DNA from: Flavobacterium hydrophilum | GTDB taxonomy: Bacteria > Bacteroidota > Bacteroidia > Flavobacteriales > Flavobacteriaceae | Length of the DNA: 64,000 nucleotides | Assembly (NCBI RefSeq): GCF_003202405.1 | Contig: NZ_QJHL01000004.1 | Location: forward strand, 434,001-498,000 | Direction of reading: 5' to 3' | In this document: piece by piece, positions 43,255 to 52,707 of the stretch | Numbering within the stretch: position 1 is the first letter of the stretch | How the letters are laid out: every line of letters begins with the position of its first letter | Program-made: the position numbers and the translations under genes | The notes under the pieces: generated by a model | Seen by the model: only the letters and a program-made list of their open reading frames with translations | What the model was told of the DNA's origin: nothing | The model's database searches: none

Positions 43255-46200
43255 ATGAAAAACATTTACTTCTTCAGACATTTAATGGGTCTTTTATATT
43301 TGTTTTACTTTTCAGGCAGTCTTTTTGCCCAGACTATGCCAACTGCTAAATCACTGCCATATAATCAAAACTTTAATGATTTAGCGGTAACTTCAACCTC
43401 TTATCCGGATGGATTTCAAGGTTGGAATACAGCCATTAGGCCTGGCTCATCATTTAATACCAATGCAATTCCTGTTGAAAATAAAAGTTTGACTACCGGA
43501 ACAAGTTCAAGCAGTACAGCAGCAACAAGTAGCGGCAATATTCATAATTATAATGGGAAAATAGGATTTTTAAATAACGGAGATTTAGATTTAACAATTG
43601 CTTTTGCTTTTGATGCTACAGAACAAAAAGCGATCCAGGTTCAGTATGATGCAATGACAATTCGTAATCCATACAGCGTACCGCCAGCTACGACCAATAG
43701 TCGAATTAATGAAATGATTTTACAATATAGGGTTGGAACCACCAGTCCATTTGTTTCGTTGTTACCAACGGCTTATGTTAACACTTCCGAAAATCAGACA
43801 GGCGCTACAACTGATCCTCAGAATTTAAAAAACATAAAAATAACGCTGCCTGCAGAATGTGATAATCAACCTGTAGTTCAGATCAGATGGATTTCCAGAC
43901 AAGTTTCAGGATCAGGTTCCCGACCTTCTTTTGCAATTGATAATATTGATATTCGCAGCGATATTGTTGCTCCAATCAGTGAAGCAGGTTATCCAAAAGC
44001 AGATAATATTTTGTCTGAGAGTTTTGATTTTTCGAATAAAATTGATGAAATCGGAAAAACCTTTTATGTTCTGTTACCGGGAGGAAGTGCACAACCTTCA
44101 GTTAGTCAGATAAAAGCGGGTCAGGATGCAACAGGAACAGCAGCCTTACAATCCGGTTTTTTTGATATTACTGATGCTTCTCAGGTATATGTGAAAAATT
44201 TTACGGGACTAAATCTGAATACTGCTTATTCTGTTTTTTCTGTATCAGAAGATTCTCATGGAAATGTTCAGGCAGTTGTCAATAAGGTTGATGTTACAAC
44301 TTCAAATGTAATTAGTCCTTCAATATCAACTTCAATTGCGATATTAAATTTAGGTTTTTCTGAACCAAATTATGATTCTGAAAGTTTAACTTACCAAATT
44401 CAGGCAAAAAATCTTGTTGAAGCTGTAACGGTAACAGCGCCGGCTAATTTTACAATTTCTAAAGATAATGTCACATTTGTTTCTGCTTTGATATATCCTG
44501 CAGCTGATTTTGATTCAAATGCAGCAGTAACTGTTTATGTTCGTTTTACGCCAACTGTCACAGGCAATTTTTCCGGAGATATTACGCATGAGACTAAGGG
44601 GGCCGCGATGAAAAATGTCTCTTTATCAGGTGTTGGAATTAATCCATATGTTCAGGGATTTAATGATGTGAATGTTTTAGCCAACAGTGGCTGGACACAA
44701 TATAATTCAGCAGGCCCTGTAAATGCATGGGTCAATACAACAATTGCCAGAAATGTAAATTCAGGAACCGGAGCAGTTCTCATGAATGGGTATTCAGACG
44801 GCGGAGCTAGTAAAGACTGGTTGATTTCGCCTAGATTACGTTTGGATAATTTTACTCAATTTGTATTGCTGTCTTTTTACTCTCGCAAATTTTACGCAGG
44901 CCCTGAATTAAAATTAATGGTTTCAACTGATTATGATGGAAAAAGCAATCCTGAGACAGCAACCTGGGTAGTGATAGATGGTAAATTTCCAACTACAACA
45001 GGAACCTATACCCAATCACAATATATAGATTTAAGTGGCCATAAAAGCAATAAAACTTATTTAGCCTGGGTTTATGAAACTACAGCAGGAGGAAATAATA
45101 ATGCTGCAGAGTGGTCGATAGATGATATTGCCATTACTGACAATGTAGGTTATATAGCTTCAAATCCTGTTTTAGATTTTGGTGATGTAAATGTAAATGC
45201 GGTGTCTGTAAGTCAGTCTTTTATTTTTAAAGCAGAAGGATATGGCGATATCACGCTTACAGCTCCGGCAGATTACCAATTGTCACTAGATAATATTTTA
45301 TTTCAATCCAGTGTTATAATTGATGCAACGGATGCTGCAAATAACAAAACGGTCTATGCAAGATTTACACCTTCTGTAAAAGCATTGACTATTTCAGCAA
45401 CATTAGCGGCTACAGGAACTTCATTAAACAGACAAATAGGATTATTCACAGGTTCTTCAATTCCAAAAGCAGATACTTTTGATGTGGTATCCTATAATCT
45501 GGAGTTCTTTGGTACTGATGTAAAAGGTACTGATGGAGTGGAGTTTGGTCCAACAGATGATGCTCTTCAAATTGATAATGTGGCAAAGGTTATGAATAAA
45601 TTAAATGCAGATGTTTATGTAGTACAGGAAGTATCAGATGATCCGTCAATTGATCAATTAATTCAAAAAATAAGTATAAACGGAAAAATATTCGATAAAA
45701 GAATTTCAACATCATGGTCGTATTCATTTAATGCACCTGATCCAAATTTTCCTCCTCAAAAATTGGTGGTGCTTTATAATACTAAAACTACAAGTGTTAA
45801 AAAGACCCGTGTCATGTTTAAGGATTTATATGATGAGGTTCGTGCTGGAACTACAACTTTGCCAAATTATCCGGGTGGTAATGGTGCCAGCTTTTTCTCA
45901 TCAGGACGTTTACCTTATATGGTGCAAATTGAAACTAATATTGGAGGGATTAAAAAAGAAATCAATCTGATTGATCTTCACGCCCGCGCAAATAGCGGAA
46001 CAGACATTTCGAGATACAATATGCGTAAATATGATGCCGAATTGTTAAAAGATAGTTTGGATGTTCATTATCCAAATGCCAATTTCATGATTTTAGGAGA
46101 TTTTAATGATGATGTTAAAGCATCAGTTATTACCCCAAATCCTTCTTCTTATGAGGCTTTTGTAACCGATACAAATAGATACAATGCGCTTACTTTGGGT

Positions 46201-46686
46201 ATTAGTCAGGCAGGTGTTTACAGCTTTTTAAGTTCCGGAGGATTTTTGGATCATATTGTTGTTTCTAATGAGTTGGGAGACGAATACATAGCAAATTCAA
46301 TATCAGTTTACGATCCTCGTACAGATATTGCTAATTATATAACTACAACCTCAGATCATGGACCTGTAATTGCCCGTTTTGAACTGAAAGATGATAATCT
46401 GGGTACAATTGATTTTGAAACCAATAAGGCATTTGCTGTAAAAGCATTTCCTAACCCGGCCACAGATGTTGTGAATTTTGAGGTAAAAAGCAGTACAGAC
46501 AAAAAACTAAAATTGAGACTTTATGACAGCAACGGACGTTTAGTAGGTAACTCTGTTAAGATCAATGCGAGTCAGGATATCAGTACTACAGCAGTTCCTG
46601 TAAATTATTTACAAAGTGGACTTTATATTTACACCGTGACAGAAAATAATAAAGTTGTCTTTAAAGGAAAAATCATAAAAAAATAA
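43255..46686 (+). CDS. Secreted endonuclease/exonuclease/phosphatase-fold protein with a T9SS sorting domain
   Basis: 1143 residues. Signal peptide (YLFYFSGSLFAQ). Residues ~30-235 are a beta-sandwich. Residues ~470-630 form a choice-of-anchor-type jelly roll (WLISPRLRLDNF). Between and after these are Ig-like strands. Residues ~745-1050 carry the DNase I-like fold: FDVVSYNLEFFG, VVQEVSDD, IDLHARAN, ILGDFNDD, TSDHGPVIARF. The C-terminal ~75 residues (AFPNPATDVVNFEV, GKIIKK) are a type A T9SS signal. It would degrade extracellular nucleic acid or phosphoesters. Confidence 0.88.
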   Translation: MKNIYFFRHLMGLLYLFYFSGSLFAQTMPTAKSLPYNQNFNDLAVTSTSYPDGFQGWNTAIRPGSSFNTNAIPVENKSLTTGTSSSSTAATSSGNIHNYNGKIGFLNNGDLDLTIAFAFDATEQKAIQVQYDAMTIRNPYSVPPATTNSRINEMILQYRVGTTSPFVSLLPTAYVNTSENQTGATTDPQNLKNIKITLPAECDNQPVVQIRWISRQVSGSGSRPSFAIDNIDIRSDIVAPISEAGYPKADNILSESFDFSNKIDEIGKTFYVLLPGGSAQPSVSQIKAGQDATGTAALQSGFFDITDASQVYVKNFTGLNLNTAYSVFSVSEDSHGNVQAVVNKVDVTTSNVISPSISTSIAILNLGFSEPNYDSESLTYQIQAKNLVEAVTVTAPANFTISKDNVTFVSALIYPAADFDSNAAVTVYVRFTPTVTGNFSGDITHETKGAAMKNVSLSGVGINPYVQGFNDVNVLANSGWTQYNSAGPVNAWVNTTIARNVNSGTGAVLMNGYSDGGASKDWLISPRLRLDNFTQFVLLSFYSRKFYAGPELKLMVSTDYDGKSNPETATWVVIDGKFPTTTGTYTQSQYIDLSGHKSNKTYLAWVYETTAGGNNNAAEWSIDDIAITDNVGYIASNPVLDFGDVNVNAVSVSQSFIFKAEGYGDITLTAPADYQLSLDNILFQSSVIIDATDAANNKTVYARFTPSVKALTISATLAATGTSLNRQIGLFTGSSIPKADTFDVVSYNLEFFGTDVKGTDGVEFGPTDDALQIDNVAKVMNKLNADVYVVQEVSDDPSIDQLIQKISINGKIFDKRISTSWSYSFNAPDPNFPPQKLVVLYNTKTTSVKKTRVMFKDLYDEVRAGTTTLPNYPGGNGASFFSSGRLPYMVQIETNIGGIKKEINLIDLHARANSGTDISRYNMRKYDAELLKDSLDVHYPNANFMILGDFNDDVKASVITPNPSSYEAFVTDTNRYNALTLGISQAGVYSFLSSGGFLDHIVVSNELGDEYIANSISVYDPRTDIANYITTTSDHGPVIARFELKDDNLGTIDFETNKAFAVKAFPNPATDVVNFEVKSSTDKKLKLRLYDSNGRLVGNSVKINASQDISTTAVPVNYLQSGLYIYTVTENNKVVFKGKIIKK

Positions 46687-46705
46687 GCAGAAATAATCAA
46701 TTACA

Positions 46706-46737
46706 AAAAAGGCAGTTCAATTTTGAACTGCCTTTTT
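46706..46737 (+). terminator. Bidirectional terminator between the secreted nuclease and MepB-like genes
   Basis: AAAAAGGCAGTTCAA with its exact complement (15 bp), nearly continuous, with A- and T-rich ends. It serves both convergent genes. Confidence 0.87.
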
Positions 46738-46754
46738 ATTATTTTCTAAAGTTC

Positions 46755-47288
46755 TTATTGGACATCAAATAATTTTTTTGCTCTTGAAACAATAGATTCA
46801 TTTTCTGCTATTTCTAAAAAATAATCCAACTGCCATTGTTGTGTTTTTTGAGCCTGTCTGCTGGTAGTAATATCCCATGGCGGGTAAACTCTTGTAGCCC
46901 TTTTGCCTTCCTTTGCTGAAGTAGAAAAAATTCCTTTCTCTAATAAAACAGCTTTTGGAAAGATAAATTGACCAAATTTCTTTTCTTTTCTAACCCTAAT
47001 GATGACAAAATCTATTAGATCTGAAAAATCAAAAGGTTCAATGGTTCCGGATGTATTACGTTTCCATAAAGTGACAAATTGCCCTGTTTTTGTTGGCGTA
47101 ATTTTAGATTCCCTGTAACAGACTTTTTTGCAGTTGATCTCAAAACGATAAGCGCTATATTCTGCACTTTCATCTTCTGGTTCAGGCTGAGTGCATTCTA
47201 AATCACAACGGTCAAAAATTAATTCTCTCGCAAGAATTAAATCATTTGGTATGGATTTGGAGTTACTCCACTGTGTTTTATCAGCCAT
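46755..47288 (-). CDS. MepB-like protein
   Basis: 177 residues, no signal peptide. YSAYRFEINCKKVCYRESKI, TGQFVTLWKR and KFGQFIFPKAVLLEKGI match the MepB family, first named from the Staphylococcus mepRAB operon and without known activity. Here no MATE pump or MarR gene is adjacent. It is 12 bp after the 643-residue barrel protein gene and may share its transcript. Confidence 0.75.
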   Translation of the reverse strand: MADKTQWSNSKSIPNDLILARELIFDRCDLECTQPEPEDESAEYSAYRFEINCKKVCYRESKITPTKTGQFVTLWKRNTSGTIEPFDFSDLIDFVIIRVRKEKKFGQFIFPKAVLLEKGIFSTSAKEGKRATRVYPPWDITTSRQAQKTQQWQLDYFLEIAENESIVSRAKKLFDVQ

Positions 47289-47300
47289 TTTAGTTACAAC

Positions 47301-49232
47301 TTAAAACGAAACATTCAAACCAAAATTGAACGACCATTGAAATTGATTAAAGGTTTGGTTCGTTAATGGATTGATGTAATAGTTCATGCCCGGCTCAACG
47401 AAAACATGTGTCTTTTTGTATAAACGATATTGAAAAGTGCTGCTTAGCAAAGAACCATAAACAAAGTCACTGGCGTTTGAATTATCACCTATTGAATTGC
47501 CATTTAAAGTCACATTGTTTGAAATCAATTTCCCTACAAAACCACCGGTATTCAAACTAATATTGGTTTTGTTTTTACTGAAAAGAGCATAAGAAACCTC
47601 AAGTGGCATCTCAATATATTTTAAACTCTGTTCCATGTTTCCACTTTCAAGGTTGTCACTTTTTAAAGCATTGCTGGTGTTTTTTGAAACAAAAACATAG
47701 CTCGAATTGTTTGTTATTTTTGGTGTAGCTCCACTAGCAAATGAATTTGGGCTAAAATAATCACTCATTACCGGTGATGATGATAAATTATGGTTGTTAT
47801 AATAAGAAACATTAGCAATGCTTTGTCCTAACTCGTTAATTTTTAAACCAGAACTTACAGCCCATTTTTTATTGAGTTTATAATTGGTTTTTACTCCGTA
47901 TGAATTGGTTTGTTTTGATTCATTAACATTGCCCAGCGTTTTTTGGTTATTGTAATTTTCTGAATTTGCAATCCCTGCAAAAACTTCCAAAGACCATTTT
48001 TCAGAATTAGCATCCGGTTTAATTTCTTTGTCTTTTTCGGTTTTAATTTCTACAATACCTTTTTCTAAATTTTGCAATTCTACTAATTGAAGAGAATCTT
48101 GTTTGTTCAGTGAATGGGCTGTTATTGAGTTGTTTTTTTGAACATTCTCAGCAACGATTGTTTTATTTGAAACTGTTTGATCTGAACCTTCTTTTTTAAT
48201 ATTCGGTTTATTATCTGAAACTAAATTTGAAGTACTCATAGTAACGGCAACCGTGTTTTTTGAAGTCAATTTATCTTCGAAAATAGAATTTGGTAACTGG
48301 TTATCAGAAAAAGAATTGACTGAGTTTTGTTTTCCTGCACTGAATGTTTTTTCAGCCAGACCCTGATTTTCATTTCTTTTTTCAGCTGGGATTTGATTAT
48401 TAGAAAAAGAATTGAACGAATTCTGTTTTCCTGCGTCAAATGTTTTTTCAGCCAGACCCTGATTTTCATTTCTTTTTTCAGCCGGGATTTGATTATTAGA
48501 AAAAGAATTGAATGAATTTTGTTTTCCTGCGGCAAATGTTTTTTCAGCTACAGCCTGATTCTCATTTCTTTTTTCAGCCGGGATTTGATTATTAGAAAAA
48601 GAATTGAATGAATTTTGTTTTCCTGCGGCAAATGTTTTTTCAGCTAAAGCCTGATTTTCATTTCTTTTTTCAGCTGGGATTTGATTATTAGAAAAAGAAT
48701 TGAATGAATTTTGTTTTCCTGCAGTATATGTTTTTTCAGCTACAGCCTCATTCATGTTTTTTGTTCCAATTTTTGAATTTTCATTAGAAATTCCGGAATT
48801 GATTTTATTATTAGAATCGGTATGAGTAATTGTTGTTCTATAAGTATTCCTGTTTTGAGAATTGTTTGATTGATTTTTTATGTCTTCTAAAGATGAATTT
48901 TCAACAATATCAGATTTTTTTTCGATATTATTTTTTTCAATAGACGCTTTTTCAGTGTTATTTAAGTCTTTTTTGTTTTCGTCAAGAACAACGCTTTTTT
49001 CTATCGATACGTTATTGATCGTTTCAATTCCTGAATCAGAATTCAAATGTAGTACGGAAGGGAGTAATAGTCCTAATAAAAGGCATGCAGCAGCAGACCA
49101 CCAAAGAATTACTTTCTTTTTCTTTTTAGGTTTATCAAGTTCTTCCTCAATTTTACTCCACAATTCGGGTGGTGGAACACTCGAAAAGTTTTCAATCGAT
49201 GAAAAAATATCTTCTATTTTTTGCTTTTTCAT
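47301..49232 (-). CDS. Anti-sigma-like inner-membrane protein fused to an outer-membrane beta-barrel
   Basis: 643 residues. Residues 1-40 are cytoplasmic (VPPPELWSKIEEEL, then KPKKKKK), like the start of Bacteroidota anti-sigma proteins. One helix follows (~41-63, WWSAAACLLLGLLLPSVLHL). Residues ~64-410 are Asn/Glu/Lys-rich linker with five 32-residue repeats (162-314). Residues ~411-643 resemble an eight-stranded OMP_b-brl-type barrel (KWSLEVFAGI, YIEMPLEVSYAL, final NVSF). The gene overlaps the upstream ECF sigma gene by 4 bp. It could join sigma-factor control to the outer membrane in one chain. Confidence 0.72.
   Translation of the reverse strand: MKKQKIEDIFSSIENFSSVPPPELWSKIEEELDKPKKKKKVILWWSAAACLLLGLLLPSVLHLNSDSGIETINNVSIEKSVVLDENKKDLNNTEKASIEKNNIEKKSDIVENSSLEDIKNQSNNSQNRNTYRTTITHTDSNNKINSGISNENSKIGTKNMNEAVAEKTYTAGKQNSFNSFSNNQIPAEKRNENQALAEKTFAAGKQNSFNSFSNNQIPAEKRNENQAVAEKTFAAGKQNSFNSFSNNQIPAEKRNENQGLAEKTFDAGKQNSFNSFSNNQIPAEKRNENQGLAEKTFSAGKQNSVNSFSDNQLPNSIFEDKLTSKNTVAVTMSTSNLVSDNKPNIKKEGSDQTVSNKTIVAENVQKNNSITAHSLNKQDSLQLVELQNLEKGIVEIKTEKDKEIKPDANSEKWSLEVFAGIANSENYNNQKTLGNVNESKQTNSYGVKTNYKLNKKWAVSSGLKINELGQSIANVSYYNNHNLSSSPVMSDYFSPNSFASGATPKITNNSSYVFVSKNTSNALKSDNLESGNMEQSLKYIEMPLEVSYALFSKNKTNISLNTGGFVGKLISNNVTLNGNSIGDNSNASDFVYGSLLSSTFQYRLYKKTHVFVEPGMNYYINPLTNQTFNQFQWSFNFGLNVSF
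48291..48749 (-). repeat. Five tandem 96-bp coding repeats (32-residue unit)
   Basis: The unit holds AEKTFAAGKQNSFNSFSNNQ then IPAEKRNENQ. It recurs at residues ~165, 197, 229, 261 and 293 of the barrel protein, and the fifth unit is diverged at its end. The units are nearly identical in DNA, so they are recent and likely to vary in number. Confidence 0.93.
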
Positions 49233-49780
49233 GCTGTTTTAAAATTTTTAATACTCAAAATTCTTTTTTGTAAAATTCGTTTGGCTCTGTTTAAATTGGA
49301 TTTAGAAGTACCTTCTGAAATTTTGAGTTGGTCCGCAATTTCCCTATGTTTCATTTTTTCAAAAACATATAAGTTAAAAACCATGCGGTACTGATCTGGT
49401 AAGTCTCTGATATATTCGAGTAATTTTTCTTGTGCTATCGGGATAATTTCTAATTCCTCTTCTTCTATGAAATCGGTATCAGGATCAAAAACATCCAAAA
49501 AGAAACTTTCTTTTTTTTTCTTATTTAGTGTTTCGATTAGTTTATTGATGAAAATTCGCTTTAGCCATCCTTCAAAACTGCCTTCAAACTTGTATTGATG
49601 GATTTTTTGAAAAACAATAACAAATGCCTCCTGAAAAACATCTTTGGCATCGTCTTCATTTTTCATATATTTTAAGCAAATACCATACAAAACAGGAGAG
49701 AACAACTGATAAATTTTCAGTTGTCCTGCTCTGTCGTTTTGTATACATTGTTTAATATATATGTCTAAATCGTCTTTCAA
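49229..49780 (-). CDS. ECF-type RNA polymerase sigma factor
   Basis: 183 residues. Region 2 includes KNEDDAKDVFQEAFVIVFQ and YKFEGSFEGWLKRIFINKLI; region 4 includes LPDQYRMVFNLYVFEKMKHR and ISEGTSKSNLNRAKRIL. It lies directly upstream of, and overlaps by 4 bp, the anti-sigma/barrel fusion gene. A TATTTTTG box (49803-49810, minus strand) may drive both. Confidence 0.9.
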   Translation of the reverse strand: MKDDLDIYIKQCIQNDRAGQLKIYQLFSPVLYGICLKYMKNEDDAKDVFQEAFVIVFQKIHQYKFEGSFEGWLKRIFINKLIETLNKKKKESFFLDVFDPDTDFIEEEELEIIPIAQEKLLEYIRDLPDQYRMVFNLYVFEKMKHREIADQLKISEGTSKSNLNRAKRILQKRILSIKNFKTA

Positions 49781-49830
49781 AAATAGGGTAGTTTTGTTGT
49801 TGCAAAAATAATTTTTTTTATACTCTTAAC

Positions 49831-50229
49831 CTATTTTTTATAGATAGTACGTGTACCCTCAGAGTCATTACTTATGATTGTTAAGTTTTGATTATCAAGG
49901 ATTTCAATGATGTATGTTTTGCCTTCAAAAGAAATCAGGTCTTTTTCTGACTGGTCAAAGACACTGATTCCTTTTTTGATTTCATACGTGCTGTTACGAA
50001 TTTCGACATCATCTTTGTAGGTGATGATTTTTCCTTCAGGAGTAAAAACTATTTTTTTATTAAATCCTATTGTTTTGGGAGTAGAAATGTAAGGATTGCT
50101 TTCTCCTCCTATCGTTTTTTCCCATACCCAGGTGTTAATAATCTGATTGGTTTTGGCTTTGTTAGCCTTTAATGAATAGGCAGTTGTGAAAATGCTAAAT
50201 ACAATAAAAAGAAATAGTTTTTTTGTCAT
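49831..50229 (-). CDS. Small secreted lipocalin-like protein
   Basis: 132 residues. Signal peptide (FLFIVFSIFTTAYSLKA) then strands such as INTWVWEKTIGGE, KKIVFTPEGKIITYKDDVEI and TYIIEILDNQNLTIISND, the order of lipocalin-like domains of Bacteroidota. It has no lipobox. The upstream PrcB-like lipoprotein gene ends 8 bp before it, so they are probably co-transcribed. The ligand is unknown. Confidence 0.65.
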   Translation of the reverse strand: MTKKLFLFIVFSIFTTAYSLKANKAKTNQIINTWVWEKTIGGESNPYISTPKTIGFNKKIVFTPEGKIITYKDDVEIRNSTYEIKKGISVFDQSEKDLISFEGKTYIIEILDNQNLTIISNDSEGTRTIYKK

Positions 50230-50237
50230 GATTCGTT

Positions 50238-51098
50238 TTAAATTTTTAAGAGTACAATTTTATCTTTAATTGCCTTCTTGAACGCTTTCACTTCTGTACT
50301 TTGATCTGCTGTATCTGTATTGTCGATATAGATTTTTGTTGTACTGGCACCTTGGCGTAATTCAAAATAAACACCACCCTGATTCGCCGGGTCTGGAGAT
50401 CCATAGGTTTTGGTTTGGCCTTTTAAGTTTAAGATTTCAGTTGGGACACTTTTCAGAAACAACGTATATTCACCCCTTTTTATTGTAGCAGTATTTTTAT
50501 ACTGACCAAATTCGTAATTTCCGGCACTTACATTTAAGAATTTAAGAGTATTATAATCGTTTAGTTGGAAAAAGTCATTAACGGTTCCAAAAGTTCCAAT
50601 TACAATGTTGTCTTTATTCTCTGTAGTTTTGTTATAATAGATAGGTTTTGTCGTTTTAGGAATCAAAACATAATCAGCAGGATAGTTTGCACCAGGAGTA
50701 GTTGTTTCGCCGCTTTGTGGACCATACTCGTAAAAATTAACAACAATCTGACAACCGTTTTCTACTATCGAAGAAATCTTTATTCCATAACCGCTGGTTG
50801 CTTTTTGACCTGCAAAAAGTGCAACCAAAAAGTTATTGCTGAAATTAATATTTGGATCACTTGCAATAGTACATGTATTTGCGTGTTGTGTAAAATATTG
50901 ATTCAATTTTTCTTGTGTATTTATAACTATAGCTGCTGGGTTAGGCAGTTGTTCTTTAATACTATAGTTACAAGTAAGAGGAAAGCCACTAAAAGGAACA
51001 ATCGTATATTCTCCACAATTATTCTGTGGCAAATCATCATTCAGTGAACAGGCACTGAATCCAAAAGCTATAAATAAGCTTAGCATTAACTTTTTCAT
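50238..51098 (-). CDS. Lipoprotein with a PrcB-like domain
   Basis: 286 residues. Lipobox GFSAC (Cys15). Residues ~65-155 contain FLVALFAGQKATSGYGIKIS and NGCQIVVNFYEYGPQSGETT, the pattern of the PrcB C-terminal domain (named for the protease complex subunit of Treponema dentilisin). The last ~110 residues are beta-rich. No protease gene is adjacent. The start is ATG 51098 (MKKLMLSLFIAFGFSAC). Confidence 0.72.
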   Translation of the reverse strand: MKKLMLSLFIAFGFSACSLNDDLPQNNCGEYTIVPFSGFPLTCNYSIKEQLPNPAAIVINTQEKLNQYFTQHANTCTIASDPNINFSNNFLVALFAGQKATSGYGIKISSIVENGCQIVVNFYEYGPQSGETTTPGANYPADYVLIPKTTKPIYYNKTTENKDNIVIGTFGTVNDFFQLNDYNTLKFLNVSAGNYEFGQYKNTATIKRGEYTLFLKSVPTEILNLKGQTKTYGSPDPANQGGVYFELRQGASTTKIYIDNTDTADQSTEVKAFKKAIKDKIVLLKI

Positions 51099-51285
51099 GA
51101 TATCATTATTAGGTTTATATTTAGTAGATGTAATCATTTTAAAATGGTTGCGTTGAAAAATATTTTTTTTTAAATGGAGTGAATTGTTTGTTTAATTTAG
51201 AATGATTACTAATTCGTGAAATTTTAATTGTAAAGATTAACAACTACGTATTATTGCGTACTTTTACTTAAAAATAAACGTAGTT

Positions 51286-52659
51286 ATGCTCGATTTACTT
51301 CCGTTTTTAATCATTTTCCTTATTGCCTTGTTTTTGGGGTTCTACTTAGGCAAAATAGTATCTTCAGCGAAATTAGAATCAGAAAAAGTAAGCCTGAACG
51401 AAAAGCTAAATGCAGCCAATACCCAGCTTCAATTGCAGAAAGAACAATTTCAAAGTGAAAAAAACAATTTTGATAAACAGGTCCATCTAATCAATTCGGA
51501 GAAAGAGAATATTCGTAACGAAAAAGACAGTCTGGCCATTCAGCTTTCTAAAAAAGAAGTCGATTTTGAAAATTTATGGGAGCGTCATAAAGAACAGAAA
51601 GCTGAAATAACAGCATTACAGGAAAAATTTACCAAAGAATTTGAAAATCTGGCCAATAAAATTCTCGAAGAAAAATCAGCAAAATTCACCGAGCAAAATT
51701 CCGTAAATATGAAAAATATTCTGTTGCCTTTACAGGATAAAATTCAGGGTTTTGAGCAAAAAGTAGAGCAGACGCATAAAGAAAGTATTGATTATCATGC
51801 AGCCCTGCGTCAGCAAATTTTAGGGTTGAGCGAAATGAATGTTCAGATGAGCAAAGAGACTTTAAATTTGACAAAAGCGCTAAAAGGTGACAGTAAAATG
51901 CAGGGTAATTGGGGCGAACTGGTTCTGGAACGTGTGCTCGAAAAATCAGGTCTTGAAAAAGGGAGGGAGTATGAAGTGCAGCAAAGTTTTACCAATGCTG
52001 ACGGTAATCGTGTATTTCCGGACGTAGTGATTAATTTGCCTGATGGTAAAAAAATGATTGTTGATTCAAAAGTTTCCCTTACTGCTTATGAAAAATGGGT
52101 AAATGAAGAAGAGGAAATCCTAAAAAGTGACTATCTGAAAGAACATGTCAATTCCTTAAAAAGGCACGTTGAACAGCTTGGAAGCAAAAATTATCACGAT
52201 TTATATCAAATTGAAAGCCCGGATTTTGTTTTGCTTTTTATTCCGATAGAACCTGCTTTTGCCATTGCCTTAAACGAAGATTCTGCTTTGTATAATAAAG
52301 CTTTTGCCCGAAATATTGTAATCGTTACACCAACGACTTTACTGGCTACTTTAAGAACTATTGACAGTATGTGGGCCAATCAGAAACAACAGGAAAATGC
52401 TTTTGAAATTGCACGTCAGGCAGGAGCATTGTATGATAAATTTGAAGGTTTTGTATCGGATTTGCTGAAAATCGGAAACAAAATAAAAGATACCAAAACC
52501 GAATATGAAAATGCCATGAATAAATTGGTTGACGGAAGAGGAAACCTAATTTCTAGTGTTGAAAAATTAAGAAAAATGGGCGCTAAGGCAAAAAAAGCAC
52601 TTCCGGAAAATATTGTTGCAAGAGCTTCAAATGCCGATGAAAACCAATTATTGAATTAA
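51286..52659 (+). CDS. rmuC: DNA recombination protein RmuC
   Basis: 457 residues. One N-terminal helix (FLIIFLIALFLGFYLG), a coiled coil (~25-130) and the RmuC core: KMQGNWGELVLERVLEKSGL, VFPDVVINLPDGKKMIVDSK (PD-(D/E)xK-like) and VTPTTLLATLRTI. RmuC proteins limit DNA inversions at short repeats and act as nuclease-like factors. It is followed 48 bp later by a thioesterase gene. Confidence 0.93.
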   Translation: MLDLLPFLIIFLIALFLGFYLGKIVSSAKLESEKVSLNEKLNAANTQLQLQKEQFQSEKNNFDKQVHLINSEKENIRNEKDSLAIQLSKKEVDFENLWERHKEQKAEITALQEKFTKEFENLANKILEEKSAKFTEQNSVNMKNILLPLQDKIQGFEQKVEQTHKESIDYHAALRQQILGLSEMNVQMSKETLNLTKALKGDSKMQGNWGELVLERVLEKSGLEKGREYEVQQSFTNADGNRVFPDVVINLPDGKKMIVDSKVSLTAYEKWVNEEEEILKSDYLKEHVNSLKRHVEQLGSKNYHDLYQIESPDFVLLFIPIEPAFAIALNEDSALYNKAFARNIVIVTPTTLLATLRTIDSMWANQKQQENAFEIARQAGALYDKFEGFVSDLLKIGNKIKDTKTEYENAMNKLVDGRGNLISSVEKLRKMGAKAKKALPENIVARASNADENQLLN

Positions 52660-52707
52660 ATTTTTCATTTAAAATACAACTAAACAAAACCATAAATTAC
52701 AAGATTA

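Noticed and set aside
48291..48749. 96-bp repeats considered as a CRISPR array
   Set aside because: The units are contiguous with no unique spacers and are in frame within a protein gene.
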